Positions 36,055 to 58,650 of a DNA stretch of 64,000 nt are shown in pieces (position 1 is the stretch's first letter; every line of letters begins with the position of its first letter). Source of the DNA: Rhynochetos jubatus (Eukaryota; Chordata; Aves; Eurypygiformes; Rhynochetidae). The notes below the pieces were generated by a model. The model had not been told where the DNA came from and made no database searches. It saw only the letters and a program-made list of their open reading frames with translations. Position numbers and translations under genes: made by a program. The stretch is taken from positions 8,478,001 to 8,542,000 of the forward strand of contig CM050672.1 in NCBI GenBank assembly GCA_027574665.1, written 5' to 3'.

Positions 36055-36375
36055 GGAAAATGGCGGCTCCCAGCGGAGCTTCAGCGCCCTCCGCCTTCTT
36101 CCCGGCCGCCCTCCCACGTGACCACCGAGCGCGCTCGCCTGTCCCTTGTCCCCGCCCCGCGCCTCTCGCCGATTGGCGGCGGGGGCCCGGCGGAGGGCGG
36201 CGATTGGTCGACGTTGGCGCGCGAAGGGGTGCGCGGCGCCGGAGCGGCACGCACGCAGCGGGGGCGGGAAACAATAGAGCCGCGGCCGGAGGGGTCCGAG
36301 TAGGGAGCGGAGGAGCCGCCCGCCCAGCCCAGCCCGCCCCGCGCCCCGCAGCCGCCCCGCTGCCCCCGCCTCGCC
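36055..36375 (+). promoter_or_regulatory. RBBP4 CpG-island promoter with NF-Y and E2F sites
   Basis: Dense CpG island, extending to about 36800. Visible motifs are AAAATGGCGGC (YY1-like) near 36057, an E-box CACGTG at 36115-36120, two same-strand inverted CCAAT boxes (GATTGG) at 36171-36176 and 36202-36207 (31 bp apart), and an E2F-like TTGGCGCGCGAA at 36214-36225. There is no TATA box. This is the expected makeup for a cell-cycle-linked chromatin gene. Confidence 0.75.
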
Positions 36376-44144
<7,769 letters not shown>

Positions 44145-45124
44145 AGAACCGCCTTTTCCTGGTTTTTAGTCTCTTTTTTTCCTTCTCTCCCCTCTCAACC
44201 CCCACATTGACTTAACACTGGTTTTGAGACACACGTAGACTCTCTGTTCAGCTTCGTTCCGTAGGCCCCACCAGCAGCTCCTTGGCGCTCCCCGGGGAAG
44301 GGGCTTAGCCCCCCTCGGCCGGTCCCGTGCTGCAGCTCCTCGCTCGCTCCCGCAGCAGCCTCTTGCCCGGCCCGGTTTTCCCTGCCCTCGTCCCGCAGCG
44401 CCGACTGGGTTTTGTTGGTTTCCCTCTGCCTTGAGCTTGCTCCGGCTGCGGGGTGTTACCTGCGGGGTTGAGCTGCCAGCGGGTGCCTGAGCCAGGGAGG
44501 GGATGCCGCGTTACCCACCGGCAGCCCGGAGCTGAGGGAGGAAGGTCTTGCCCTCCCCAGCCCCCGAAACCTTGGGATTCCTTTAGTTAATCTGTCCCAT
44601 GTGGATTTTTCTGCCTCTGCAGGTACAAACTTGCAGATTCTGACTTGAAATTAAACTCGTTTCTGTATTTTTTTGGGTCTTTGCTGGTAATTCTGGGTTC
44701 CCCCTCCCTCCCTTTCGCTTCCTGGCCGGCGGCGGTCCGCCTTCCTTAGCGATTCCCGCAGCGCACTGTTCGCCCTCCACGTATTTTGCTCAATTGTGTG
44801 TTTCTTGAGCTGTGTTTTCACTTATTTCTTTCCTTTCTGTGAAATGGTTCGGTTTTTGGTTGTTTTTTTGTTTTTTTTTTTTTTTTAAACTTGGGGGCCA
44901 CCAAGGTGTCGGGGCGTACGTTTTCACCCCCGGCTGTACCGCCCGCTGACCGGAAACCCCACCGGCAGCCGGTACCCGTAGAGCAGTTTAAAGGCGGATG
45001 AACTGCTTCGTGAGGGGTTAGTCCTTGACCGCTGGGCCCTGTGCGTCTTCTGGGGTGTCCTGTTCCACCAGCAGCCTCTCCCTCTCCGCGCCCCTCAACT
45101 GATCGGTGTAAGTGCTTCAGATGG

Positions 45125-45130
45125 AATAAA
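45125..45130 (+). terminator. Candidate RBBP4 polyadenylation signal
   Basis: AATAAA about 980 bp after the RBBP4 stop, followed by a T-rich tract at 45131-45162. An ATTAAA at about 44650 is an alternative, earlier signal. A T run lies at about 44868-44886. Confidence 0.5.
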
Positions 45131-45384
45131 TTTTTTCTACGTAAACATTTTTTTTTTTTTTTGTGGTGGTGTTTTCCTTCTGCATGTGCTGCTTTCCCAA
45201 GGGTAAAACCCTTCGGGAAGGAGAGGAAGCAAGGGCGCAGGCTCTGCCCGCGTGTCTGTCAGGTAATGGATATTCCCTACGTCTCTTAACACGTGGGTGC
45301 TTCTCCCCCTCGTGTTCCTGCTGTGTCGTGGAGTGAGGGACTGAGCAATCGGTACCCCCGAGCAGGGAACGTGCTGGTGCGTCC

Positions 45385-46316
45385 TTGCTCTGGGCCTGGG
45401 CTCGGCCCTGGGTTGTGGCCTGGGCTCTGGCCCTGGGCCCTGGTGTGGAGTTGTGGCCTGGGCTCGGCCCTGGGCTCTGGCCCTGGGCTCTGGCCCTGGG
45501 CTCTGGCCCTGGGTTGTGGCCCTGGGCTCTGGCCCTGGGCTCTGGTGTGGAGTTGTGGCCTGGGCTCGGCCCTAGGTTGTGGCCTGCGCTCTGGCCCTGG
45601 GCTCTGGCCCTGGGTTGTGGCCCTGGGTTGTGGCCCTGGGTTGTGGCCCTGGGCTCTGGCCCTGGGCTCTGGCCCTGGGCTCTGGCCCTGGGCTCTGGTG
45701 TGGAGTTGCGGCCTGGGCTCGGCCCTAGGTTGTGGCCTGCACTCTGGCCCTGGGCTCTGGCCCTGGGCTCTGGCCCTGGGTTGTGGCCCTGGGTTGTGGC
45801 CCTGGGCTCTGGCCCTGGGCTCTGGTGTGGAGTTGTGGCCTGGGCTCGGCCCTAGGTTGTGGCCTGCGCTCTGGCCCTGGGTTGTGGCCTGGGCTCTGGC
45901 CCTGGGCCCTGGTGTGGAGTTGTGGCCTGGGCTCGGCCCTAGGTTGTGGCCTGCGCTCTGGCCCTGGGCTCTGGCCCTGGGCTCTGGCCCTGGGTTGTGG
46001 CCCTGGGTTGTGGCCCTGGGCTCTGGCCCTGGGCTCTGGTGTGGAGTTGTGGCCTGGGCTCGGCCCTAGGTTGTGGCCTGCGCTCTGGCCCTGGGTTGTG
46101 GCCTGGGCTCTGGCCCTGGGCACTGGTGTGGAGTTGTGGCCTGGGCTCGGCCCTGGGCTCTGGCCCTGGACTCTGGCCCTGGGTTGTGGCCCTGGGTTGT
46201 GGCCCTGGGCTCTGGCCCTGGGCTCTGGTGTGGAGTTGTGGCCTGGGCTCTGGCCCTGGGCTCTGGCCCTGGGTTGTGGCCCTGGGCTCTGGCCCTGGGC
46301 TCAGCCTGGGCTCTGG
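45385..46316. repeat. Minisatellite, 13-bp unit, with higher-order structure
   Basis: Array of GGCCCTGGGCTCT-type 13-bp units with interspersed GGTTGTGG variants. A longer cassette containing GTGTGGAGTTGTGGCC, GGGCTCGGCCCTAGG and TGTGGCCTGCGCTC recurs at about 45545, 45703, 45830, 45915 and 46045. There are few stop codons, so open frames on both strands are an artefact (13-residue super-period). It lies between the convergent RBBP4 and SYNC 3' ends. Confidence 0.95.
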
Positions 46317-46427
46317 GGCTGCCTTCAGCCCTCACCCCGTGGCTACCTGGACACCTCTGAGCCCTTGGCTCGTCACACGAGCTTACTATTTCCTGTCTGA
46401 GAATGAAAAGGGTCCTTAACTCTGACC

Positions 46428-46433
46428 TTTATT
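46428..46433 (-). terminator. Candidate SYNC polyadenylation signal
   Basis: TTTATT on the plus strand (AATAAA on the minus strand), about 680 bp beyond the SYNC stop and just outside the 13-bp minisatellite. Confidence 0.45.
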
Positions 46434-47112
46434 TTCAGTGTGAGACTTTATATAAAGTGGAAACCTCTTGTCCACCAGTTGGCGTGGCTCGTGGCGGAGC
46501 CTGTCACGACGCAGCAGAGACCCTTGAAGTACAAAAGAAAGTCCCGTTGCCAGGACAAAGCCGCTCTGGCGGGTCAGCTGTGATGGTCCACCCTAACGGG
46601 ATCCACCACGGGACAGGGCGGGACACGTCCCGAACACAGCAAAGCACACGTCTCTGGCTACGTACGCGTCTGTCCTTCAGTGCACGTAGGCTTTTCCCCG
46701 CTCCTCTGGAAAAGCAGTTTGGCTACGAGAGACCAGCAGCGCCCTGGGGAGCGCACGGACGCGGTTGCCCGGCATTCCCGGCCGGAGGCGGCTGCCGTGC
46801 ATCGGGCAGGGTGAACAGCGAGCGGGGACGTCCCCTCCGTCCGTGACAAAGGGGAAGAGTCCGTCCTAACACTCCTGCTCCGCTTTCTCTTCCGATTTGC
46901 AAAGGTGCCCGTAGATTTCTAAGCAGCCCCTGGGTGGAGAGAAAGGAAATTCAGACTGAACGTTCCCGTAAAGCGCTCCGGCTGGAGAAAGCGGGACGGG
47001 GGGCGTGTTCTCTCAGTAGGGAAGAAGAGTAGTTGGGAAACACTTAAACTGGCCCCGTGCAGGGTCCTGTGAGCCCGTGGGCCCTGTGAGCCCTTGGCAA
47101 CCCCAACCAGCT

Positions 47113-50247
<3,135 letters not shown>

Positions 50248-51460
50248 TCAGCCCCTCCTCTCCGCCCTGCGAGACGCGGGTGCCCCGCAGAGGGCTGAGC
50301 GGGGGGTGCTCTCGCCCTGGCCCCGCTGCCGTGACCGTCCCCGTGTCACCCACACGCTGTGCGAACCGGGCAGGGCTGCGCTTGCACGCTCCGATGGCAG
50401 CTGCCACCCAAACCGCCGGCTCCGCCACGGTTTAAACAAGGCAAGGAAACCTAAAAGTGACTGACTGCCACGGAGAAAGAGCCGGGGGTGAAACCCGGAC
50501 CCCGAAACCGAGAGCCGCGCTGATGGGAACCGCCACCGTGTCGCGGCCGATCTCCCCTGGCAGCACCGGCGTGTCGGGTCTGGGCGCTCCCGGTAAAATG
50601 TCCCGGGATTTTAGCAGCGTGGCGTAACCTCCCGGCCAGGGAACGTGCTGCTGAAGCTCAGCTGTCTCCGAGATGGCTGCAAGGGAGCGGAGCACCGCGC
50701 GCACCCCGCTTTGCAGAGTCATCCGACCCCTCCGTTATCCCGCTACCTGCCGCCAGCCGCGCGCCGCTCGCCTTCGCCGCGTGCTCTTTGGGGTAGGATG
50801 GGGAGGACCCCCTTGGGGGCCGTGGGCGGTGGGTTGGGCGGGAGGATGCTCTCACCCCCTGGCCACGCCGCTGAGCTGGTGGCTAGTCATCCCGTGAGGA
50901 GCGAGCCCAGCCTGGCACCCGCTCCGCCACCGGCTTTAGGGAAAGAACTGATTTTCGCTGGTACTTTCTCTCCTAATAAGGCAGTTTTGGGCTGCGATGA
51001 CACATCCCAGCCTCGGACCCAACGGCCGGCGGCTGGAGCGGGGGCAGCGCCTGGAGAGGTGGGAAAAGGGCTCCGCTTCGCTCTTCCTTGCCCCACCCGC
51101 CCCCCCCTCGGTGCCCATTTTTCAAAGTTGTCGGCTCCGTGTTGCATTGGCAGGGTGGGAGGGAGGGAAAGGCCGTCTCCCCCCGCCTCGCAGGGGCTCG
51201 CTCCCACCCGCCACCCCTCATCCCAGAGCCCCCCGGGTGAGCAGCGCTCAGGAGGGCCTCCCCCCACCCCCCCCAGTCACTCCTGAGGGTCCAGTGATGC
51301 TCCCTGGGTGCTGAGCCTCAAATCACCCCACCCCACCCCTGCACCCCAGGCTTTGGCACCCCCTCGCCTGTCCCACGGCTCCCCCCAAGGGACCTCACAC
51401 CCATGGGACCCCCCCCAACCCCTTCTCCGCCCCCCCAGCTCGTCCCGGGTGAGCTCTTAC

Positions 51461-51545
51461 CGTCCTCCCCCGGAGCCCAGCGCCGCCGGCTCTGCGCTGC
51501 ATATGGGCTTGGCATGGGGCGGGGGGTTATTAATAAACGGGGCTG
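51461..51545 (-). promoter_or_regulatory. Probable SYNC 5' UTR exon and promoter
   Basis: On the minus strand, a consensus donor (GGACG|GTAAGA at 51460-51455) ends a GC-rich segment. Upstream of it are an E-box CATATG near 51500 and a TATA-like TTATTAATAA near 51530. The donor fits the acceptor just before the SYNC start codon. The TATA-like box and E-box would suit a muscle gene. Inferred from motifs only. Confidence 0.4.
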
Positions 51546-52212
51546 GAAATCAGACCCCCCCGGGGCAGCCGCTTCCCCGGCCACCGCCTGCAGTGCCAGC
51601 GGCTGCCTCCTCCGCCCGGGGGGGGGCGGGGGAGGAGGAGGAGGAGGAGGAGGGCGGGGAAGGCCGAGCCGCCGCATCCCTGGCAGGGCTGGCTGCAGCC
51701 CGCATCCCTGGAGAGCATCCCCCGCGCCCTCCCACTCCGGCTGCCCCCCCCGTGATTTAAGGGGGTTTTTTGCTTTGTGCAGCCCCTTCCCGGGGGCCCC
51801 ATCCTGCCGGGGTCTCGGGCAGGGGGGCGGGGGGCCGGGATGGGGACAGCGGGGTGCCTGGGTGGGGTCCCCTGGGCTGGGGGGGGTTCACCTCCGGAGG
51901 GGGACAGGTCGGAGGATGCAGCACGCGGCCTCATCCTGTGCAGGGAGTAGGGGCTGGGCTGGGGGCGGGCAGCCTGGGGTGCCCCCCCCTTGGCGTTGAT
52001 TAACGCATATGAATGTGTTAACACCCATATCTCGGGGGGTTTCGGGTGCCCCGGGTGGGGCCTGCAAACACCCCAGAAACCGCAGACTGCAGCCTCCACA
52101 TCCCCATCCACCGACACCCTATCCCTGCCCCCACCCCGGGGGGGCTCGAGCGGGGAAATGGGGCCTTTTGGCGCTGCAAAGCCCCGCGATAGCTGTGGCT
52201 GCACGCCCGGGC
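51546..52212. other. GC-rich non-coding DNA with a GGA tract
   Basis: Contains a (GGA)n-like purine tract at about 51627-51660 (G/A-rich on the plus strand). No gene recognised. Confidence 0.5.
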
Positions 52213-52918
52213 ATCTGGCAGTGATGCTGCCCTCGCTGCTGCCCTCACCACTGCCTTCACTGCCCTCCCTGCTGCCCTTCCTGCTGCCCTCCCTGCTGCC
52301 TTCACTGCTGCCCTCCCTGCTGCCTTCACTGCCCTCCCTGCTGCCCTTCCTGCTGCCCTCCATGCTGCCTTCACTGCTGCCCTCCCTGCTGCCCTCCCTG
52401 CTGCCTTCACTGCCCTCCCTGCTGCCCTTCCTGCTGCCCTCCCTGCTGCCCTCCCTGATGCCCTCGCTGCTGCCCTCGCTGCTGCCCTCACCACTGCCTT
52501 CACTGCCCTCCCTGCTGCCCTTCCTGCTGCCCTCCATGCTGCCTTCACTGCCCTCCCTGCTGCCTTCGCTGCTGCCCTCCCTGCTGCCTTCGCTGCTGCC
52601 CTCCCTGCTGCCCTCCCTGATGCCCTTCCTGCTGCCCTTCCTGCTGCCCTTCCTGCTGCCCTCCCTGCTGCCTTCGCTGCTGCCTTCACTGCTGCCCTCC
52701 CTGCTGCCTTCACTGCCCTCCCTGCTGCCTTCACTGCTGCCCTCGCTGCTGCCTTCGCTGCTGCCTTCACTGCTGCCCTCGCTGCTGCCTTCACTGCTGC
52801 CCTCGCTGCTGCCTTCACTGCCCTCCCTGCTGCCCTCCCTTGATGCCCTCCCTGCTGCCCTTTCTGCTGCCCTCCATACTGCCTTCACTGCTGCCCTCGC
52901 TGCTGCCCTCGCTGCCCA
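52213..52918. repeat. Minisatellite, 12-bp unit (CTGCTGCCCTCC type)
   Basis: About 58 degenerate copies of CTGCTGCCCTCC, with CTGCTGCCTTCA and CTGCCCTTC variants. Larger blocks (for example around 52220-52345 and 52475-52560) recur. Because 12 is a multiple of three, long open frames exist on both strands (Leu-Leu-Pro-Ser on plus; Glu-Gly-Ser or Ala-Ala-Arg on minus). None has a gene context. Confidence 0.95.
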
Positions 52919-55900
52919 CAGACGTGTTTTCCCGCTCTGCCCACCCCCATCCCCGCAGCACCCACCCTCAGCCGTTACAGCTGAGCAGCCATTTATATAA
53001 ACGGCGCCTTGCGGGTGCGGCGCCGTGGGCGCAGCGGCCCCGGCTCGTGCCGCGGGCAGCGGGTGCTCGGCCTGACCCCCTGCCCCGCAGTTCCGGAGCC
53101 CACGGAGCCTACCTCCGCCAGGCCCCGATCCTGCCGCGCTCGGGAAGTCGCCGCTCAGGAAGTCGCCCGCTTACGTGCCCCGAAAGCGCCCAGCGACGCG
53201 CCCACGGCTTGCGCCATCGCCCGCTGCCACCGGCCCCGGCCCCTCGCCCGCTGCCGGCGTCGGGTTCACTGCAACCGCGGGCGCCTGGCTCCCGGGAACG
53301 GAGCTTTAAAAGGAAAAGGGACACCGGGGTGGGATTTTTTTCGCTCCTGTTGCTTTTTTCAGCACGTTCACCTTTTTTTTCCCCCCCGCTCCCTTTATTT
53401 TTCCATAAAGCGCCTCTGTTTGTGCCGAGGCCTTTGACTCAACCGCACAGGAATGCTGTTAATTCGCACAAGTTACGCCTAGAAATCCATACCCCGAGCT
53501 GCCAAGGGGAGAAACCTGCGGCTCGTGGGGGCTGGGCCCACCAAACCCCCGGGGGGGGCCGATGGCAGCCCGCGCCAGGGTTTATCCCGGGGTGCGGATT
53601 GAAACGGCTCAGCTGTTCCCAGCTCCGTAAGGGGATACCCCGGCGCGGGGGCTGTTTGAGGGGGGAGAACCAGGCAACGGCCGACTCGGGTGTCAGCGGC
53701 CGGACCCCGACGCGCTCGGCGGAGCCCGGTTGGCCGTGGGCGCGCGCCGGGTCCGGCCGGCACCGAGAGACCCCGTCGGCTGTGAACCGGCGTGGACTTT
53801 GCTCCGGTAAACAGAGCCGGTGAGGAGTTATCGGCAGAGCTGCCCGGGGGGGGAAAGGGAAAGGCTGGAGAGTCTCGGAGAGACACGATGTTCCGGCGGT
53901 TGGAATCCATGGCACGGCCCCCGGCATGGCCGAGCGGCTGGAGGGGGCCGTGGGGAGCAAAGAGCAGCTGTGGGTCGCTTTGTCCCCCCACCCGGTGACC
54001 TGGTGCTGGTGCTGCCATCCCTCTTCCCCTTGGGTTTTTCCTTCCCTCGTGCACGGCTGACCTGTCCCAAGGGCAGGGACGGAGCCGGCACGGCGGCCTC
54101 GCCACGCTGGCACCGCCGTGGCACCGCCATGGCTCCGTCCCGGTATTGTCCCCCCCCAGGTTTAGGGACAGGCTCGAGGTCCCAGTGGGGCTTGTCCACC
54201 TTCAGGGCCTCCATGGCCGGAGGCTCCGGCAGCGCCGGCGGCGCCGTGGGGCGCCCAACCTGCCCAACCCCCTGCGCTGACGGGGCGTAGCAGCCCCGCG
54301 CCCTCCGTGTGCGGCTCTGCCGAGGGCGCGGGGGTCCCTGGAGCGGATCCAGCCCCCCCCCCCCCCTCGGGTGCAGGAGCTGCAATCTGATCGCAAGGGG
54401 AAAGTGTGATTCATCGCTGGAGCTGGGAGCGCTTCCAGGGACGGATCCGGGCTCGGCGCGCGGCGGCACCATGTGCCCGCTGCCACCCTGCCCTCGCAAG
54501 GTGGCCCCTTCGCCCCGGGTGGGGAGGGGGTCCCCCCACCAAGTGGCCGTGGATGCGTGGGGACGGCACACGGGGGGCATCCTCTCAGGCCTTGGGGGGG
54601 TTTGGCTGCCGCTGGCTCCTTTGGGAACAGCCGGGCTCGCTTCACCTCCTGCCTCAGTTTCCCCACCTGAGAGTGGGGGTGCTGTGGGGTGCTGCCATGG
54701 GATCCAGCACCGCAGCCGAGTCCCAGGAGCTGTTTCATCACCTTCCCGCCACGGAGATGCCGGAGCCGTCTCAGAATTCCCGGTGCACCGGCCCAGGCCA
54801 AGAGGATCCTGGGGCAGGGAGCCGAGGTCCCCCAGCAGGGCCGGAGGAGGAGGAGGAGGAAGAGGAGCGCATGTGCCCAGCTGAGGCAGATGAAAGGGGA
54901 GCCCGAAGGTGCCCCAGCCCCGCAGGGACCTTGGGAGCTCCACGGGAGCGGGGCCAGTCCCTCCCCCAGGCCCCAGGCGCCGGCGGCTCCCGCTTATCTG
55001 GGTGCTGGGTCCCGCTCTGCCCCGCGGTGACGGGGGACAAGGGAAGCGCCGTTCCTGCCACGGCAGCTCCGGAGGGAGACGCTGGCCTGGCCAGGGGGGA
55101 CACAGGGGGTGGACGGGTGGTCCGGCTGCAGGGACCAAGGACCGGAGCCCCCGCCAGCGCCCCCGCCCCCAGCCACGCTCCTTCAGCTTTATCTTCGCCC
55201 GGCCCAGATACGGGACTTTGAACAGCCGCATCGAGGCCGCCTGTCCCGGCACCCCAAAGCAGCCCCGGCAGGTGCCACCCTGGGCGGGGCACCCTCGCAG
55301 CAGCGGTGACGGACACCTGGTTTTGGTGGCATCCCCCTCGCCCCCCAGCCCCCCCCCCCCCGGTGCTGCCGGTTGCCCGCCACGTTCCGGCGCTGCCGGG
55401 GAATTCACACCCCACACCATCAGCCCCATCGAGCGCCGGCTGCCAGCCCGGGGGGCAAATCAGCCGACGTGTCCACGACATCCCACACGGCACGGAGGCC
55501 GTGCCAACGTTCCCACGGGCTTTCCCGTTGTGTTGGATCCGACGCTCGCGTGGGAGCAGGAGCTGCGTCCCGCGGTCACCCGGCCGGGACGTGGGCGATG
55601 CTCCTGGGAGGCAGGGACGGAGCCGGGCGGGGAGCAACCTCTGCTCTGTTCATCCCCACCCGCGTCTCCGTGCCCAACGCACCCGAACAAGGAGCCATTT
55701 GCCTTCTCCCTTCCGATGCTTACGGCCCAGACATCCTTCCGTGACCCCGTTTTTAATACAGCGAGCTCAGCGCTCGGTCCCCGTGTCCCAACGATCGCTG
55801 GCAGGGTCACTGCTGCCCGGGCGCCGCCGGACACGGCTCGTCGCTGGGTTTTTCCATATCCCGGAGCGAGCGACGGGGAGCAACGGCTCCGGTTCTGCCT

Positions 55901-57384
55901 CCCATCCCCACAGGAGGGATTTGCAGCAAGCTCGGGGATGCAGCGGGGTGGGAAGCGGCACCCATGGGGCTCAGCGAGGCTGGGGTGGCCACGTGAGGAC
56001 CTTGTCTGCCGGCCACGAGCACCGGAGGCGTTAATGAGTAACGAGGGAGCAGCTATCCCCCCTGCCGCCCGGCGAGGCGAAGGAAACAGGGCAGAGGACA
56101 CCCAGCTGCCCCGAGCTCGTGCCGTCCCGGGCCAGGGGCAGGAGCTTCGGCAGCTGCCGGAGCACACCATGCCGCAGCCGGCGCCCCCAGCACCCTTGGG
56201 CGCCCGTCGGGGTCTCATCTCCCAGGGACCAGGCATGGGGGGGTCTCGGGGCACTGGCAGCCCCCCGCCTCTCTGCCTTCGCGCACCGCTCGGTCTCAGC
56301 GGAGCTGAGCTCCAGCGTTCCCTGCGAGGCGGCCGGCATCCTTGTGACCATCCTGGCCGCGCGAGCGGAAAATGAGTTACCCAGCCGGGTACCCCGGCAC
56401 GCTGCTGGCGCCGGAGCTCTCGAGGGAGGGGCGAGGGTTTCTGGGGGTCTGTGTGAAGGGAGTGTTAATGTAGGGAGCCCCCAGGGTTGCCTTTTCCACC
56501 AGGATGGAGATGGTAATGGGGCGAAGGCGGAAGGCGACCTTCCTCTTCCTCTTCACCTCCCCCCTCTGCTTTCCGTGCCCGTCTGACAGGAGCTCTCCGT
56601 CCCCCCTCGTGATTTATTTGGATGATGTCCCACAGCTCCGTGCAGAAACGTTGTTACACCAGGTTCTGCTGCCGTCCGAGCTGGGAAAGACGTGAAAACC
56701 AGGATCTTTTCTTGGAGGCTGATGACTCGGAAGTTGGAGCCGGCGGTGGAAAGTCCACACGAACGCCCTGCCTGGGGATTAGCTTCGCCCCAGAGCAGCT
56801 CGCCTCGCCGTGGGGCAGCAAAGCCTCGGAGCAGCGGCGGTGCCCGGGGAAGGAGCCGTTCCCCGTGGATCACAGAGGGGCAGGGAGGGCTGGGAAATCA
56901 CCGCCTGGCTGTTTCGGCCTCGTTTAGGTCTTGGGTCTGGGTTCAGGGGGCAAAGGGGGCAGAGACACGGAAGCACAGGAGCCCCAGCCCCTCTGCAGGC
57001 ACCGCCCGGGCTGTCGCGTCCCTGTGCCCGACGCTCAGGCTCGCAGAGCCCACGGGACACGCAGTGCCGGCCCCCGAATCCCGCAGGAGACAGCAACGGG
57101 CCGGGAAGCCCACGGGAAGGACAGACTCATTGCTTTATAATCCTTCCAGTCATTTCCAGCGGCTGGCAGAGCCCCGCGGGCTCGTGGCCAGGGCCCTGCC
57201 AGCCTCCGGGAAGGATGCGGCGCAAACGCAACGATGCAGCTTTCCACGTCGGGAAACGCGGCCGCGCAGGGACCCGGACCCAAGCGAGCCAAGACCAGGG
57301 AAATGCAGCAGGAGCTGCCGCTTTTCCTGCTGGACTCGTGTCCCCCGGCTCTGCCCCCAAACTGCTGGGCTCCCACCTCAGCTC
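52919..57384. other. GC-rich intergenic DNA between SYNC and the NHSL3 promoter
   Basis: No exon can be tied to a known family. Long open frames on both strands reflect high GC content. A T-rich stretch is at about 53330-53405 and a C run at 54353-54366. At 55160-55240 the minus strand reads an ATG followed by RLFKVPYLGRAKIKLKE, unlike its surroundings (see findings). Confidence 0.45.
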
Positions 57385-58650
57385 CGGTGCATCCCACTGC
57401 CCCCGGCTCTCACGTATCCCACTGCCCCCGGCTCTCGTGCATCCCACTGCCCCCAGCTCTCACATATCCCACTGCCCCCAGCTCTCGCACATCCCACTGT
57501 CCCCGGCTTTCACATATCCCACTGCTCCCAGCTGTTGTGCATCCCACTGCCCCCGGCTCTCGTGCATCCCACTGCCCCCGGCTCTCGTTCATGCCACTGC
57601 CCCCGGCTCTTGTGCATCTCACTGCCCCCAGCTGTTGTGCATCCCACTGCCCCCAGCTCTCATGTGCATCCCACTGCCCCCGGCTCTCGTGCATCCCACT
57701 GCCCCCGGCTGTCGTGCATCCCACTGCCCCCGGCTCTCACGTATCCCACTGCCCCCAGCTCTCGTGCATCCCACTGCCCCCGGCTCTCACGTATCCCACT
57801 GCCCCCAGCTCTCGCACATCCCACTGTCCCCGGCTTTCACATATCCCACTGCTCCCAGCTGTTGTGCATCCCACTGCCCCCGGCTCTCGTGCATCCCACT
57901 GCCCCCGGCTCTCGTTCATGCCACTGCCCCCGGCTCTTGTGCATCTCACTGCCCCCAGCTGTTGTGCATCCCACTGCCCCCAGCTCTCATGTGCATCCCA
58001 CTGCCCCCGGCTCTCGTGCATCCCACTGCCCCCAGCTGTCGTGCATCCCACTGCCCCCGGCTCTCACGTATCCCACTGCCCCCAGCTCTCACGCATCCCA
58101 CTGCCCCCGGCTGTCGTGCATCCCACTGCCCCCAGCTCTCACGTATCCCACTGCCCCCGGCTCTCGTGCATCCCACTGCCCCTGGCTCTCGTTCATGCCA
58201 CTGCCCCCAGCTCTTGTGCATCTCACTGCCCCCAGCTGTTGTGCATCCCACTGCCCCCGGCTCTCATGTGCATCCCACTGCCCCGGCTCTCACGCATCCC
58301 ACTGCCCCCGGCTGTTGTGCATCCCACTGTCCCCGGCTCTCACGTATCCCACTGCCCCCAGCTCTCACGTATCCCACTGCCCCTGGCTCTCGTGCATCCC
58401 ACTGCCCCCGGCTCTCACGTATCCCACTGCCCCCGGCTCTCACGTATCCCACTGCCCCTGGCTCTCACGTATCCCACTGCCCCCCACTCTCATGTGCATC
58501 CAACTGCCCCCGGCTCTCGTGCATCCCACTGCCCCGGCTCTCACATATCCCACTGCCCCCTGCTCTCATGTGCATCCCACTGCCCCCGGATCTCGCGCAT
58601 CCCGTTGGCCCTGACTCTCGCGCATCCCGTTGCTCCCAGCTCCCGCACAT
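57385..58650. repeat. Minisatellite, 25-bp unit, about 49 copies, with a 327-bp higher-order repeat
   Basis: The unit is CCCACTGCCCCCGGCTCTCG followed by TGCAT, with CG/CA and C/T variants. A block of 13 units plus a 2-bp insertion (57410-57724) is repeated almost exactly 327 bp later (57737-58051). The end of the array (after 58560) is degenerate. Open frames on both strands have a 25-residue super-period and are artefacts. Confidence 0.96.

Noticed and set aside
45293-46419. Open frames of 95-258 codons rich in Gly-Leu-Trp-Pro
   Set aside because: Direct translation of the 13-bp minisatellite; no start, splice or gene context.
51530-52888. 452-codon minus-strand frame with Ser-Glu-Gly repeats, and the plus-strand Leu-Pro repeat frame
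   Set aside because: Artefact of the 12-bp tandem array extended by GC-rich flanks.
53828-55637. Minus-strand frame of 533 codons and overlapping plus-strand frames
   Set aside because: High-GC chance frames on both strands; only the 80-bp island at 55160-55240 seemed worth a note.
57385-58650. Regular short repeats that could look like a CRISPR array
   Set aside because: Units are head to tail with no unique spacers, and the DNA is from an animal.
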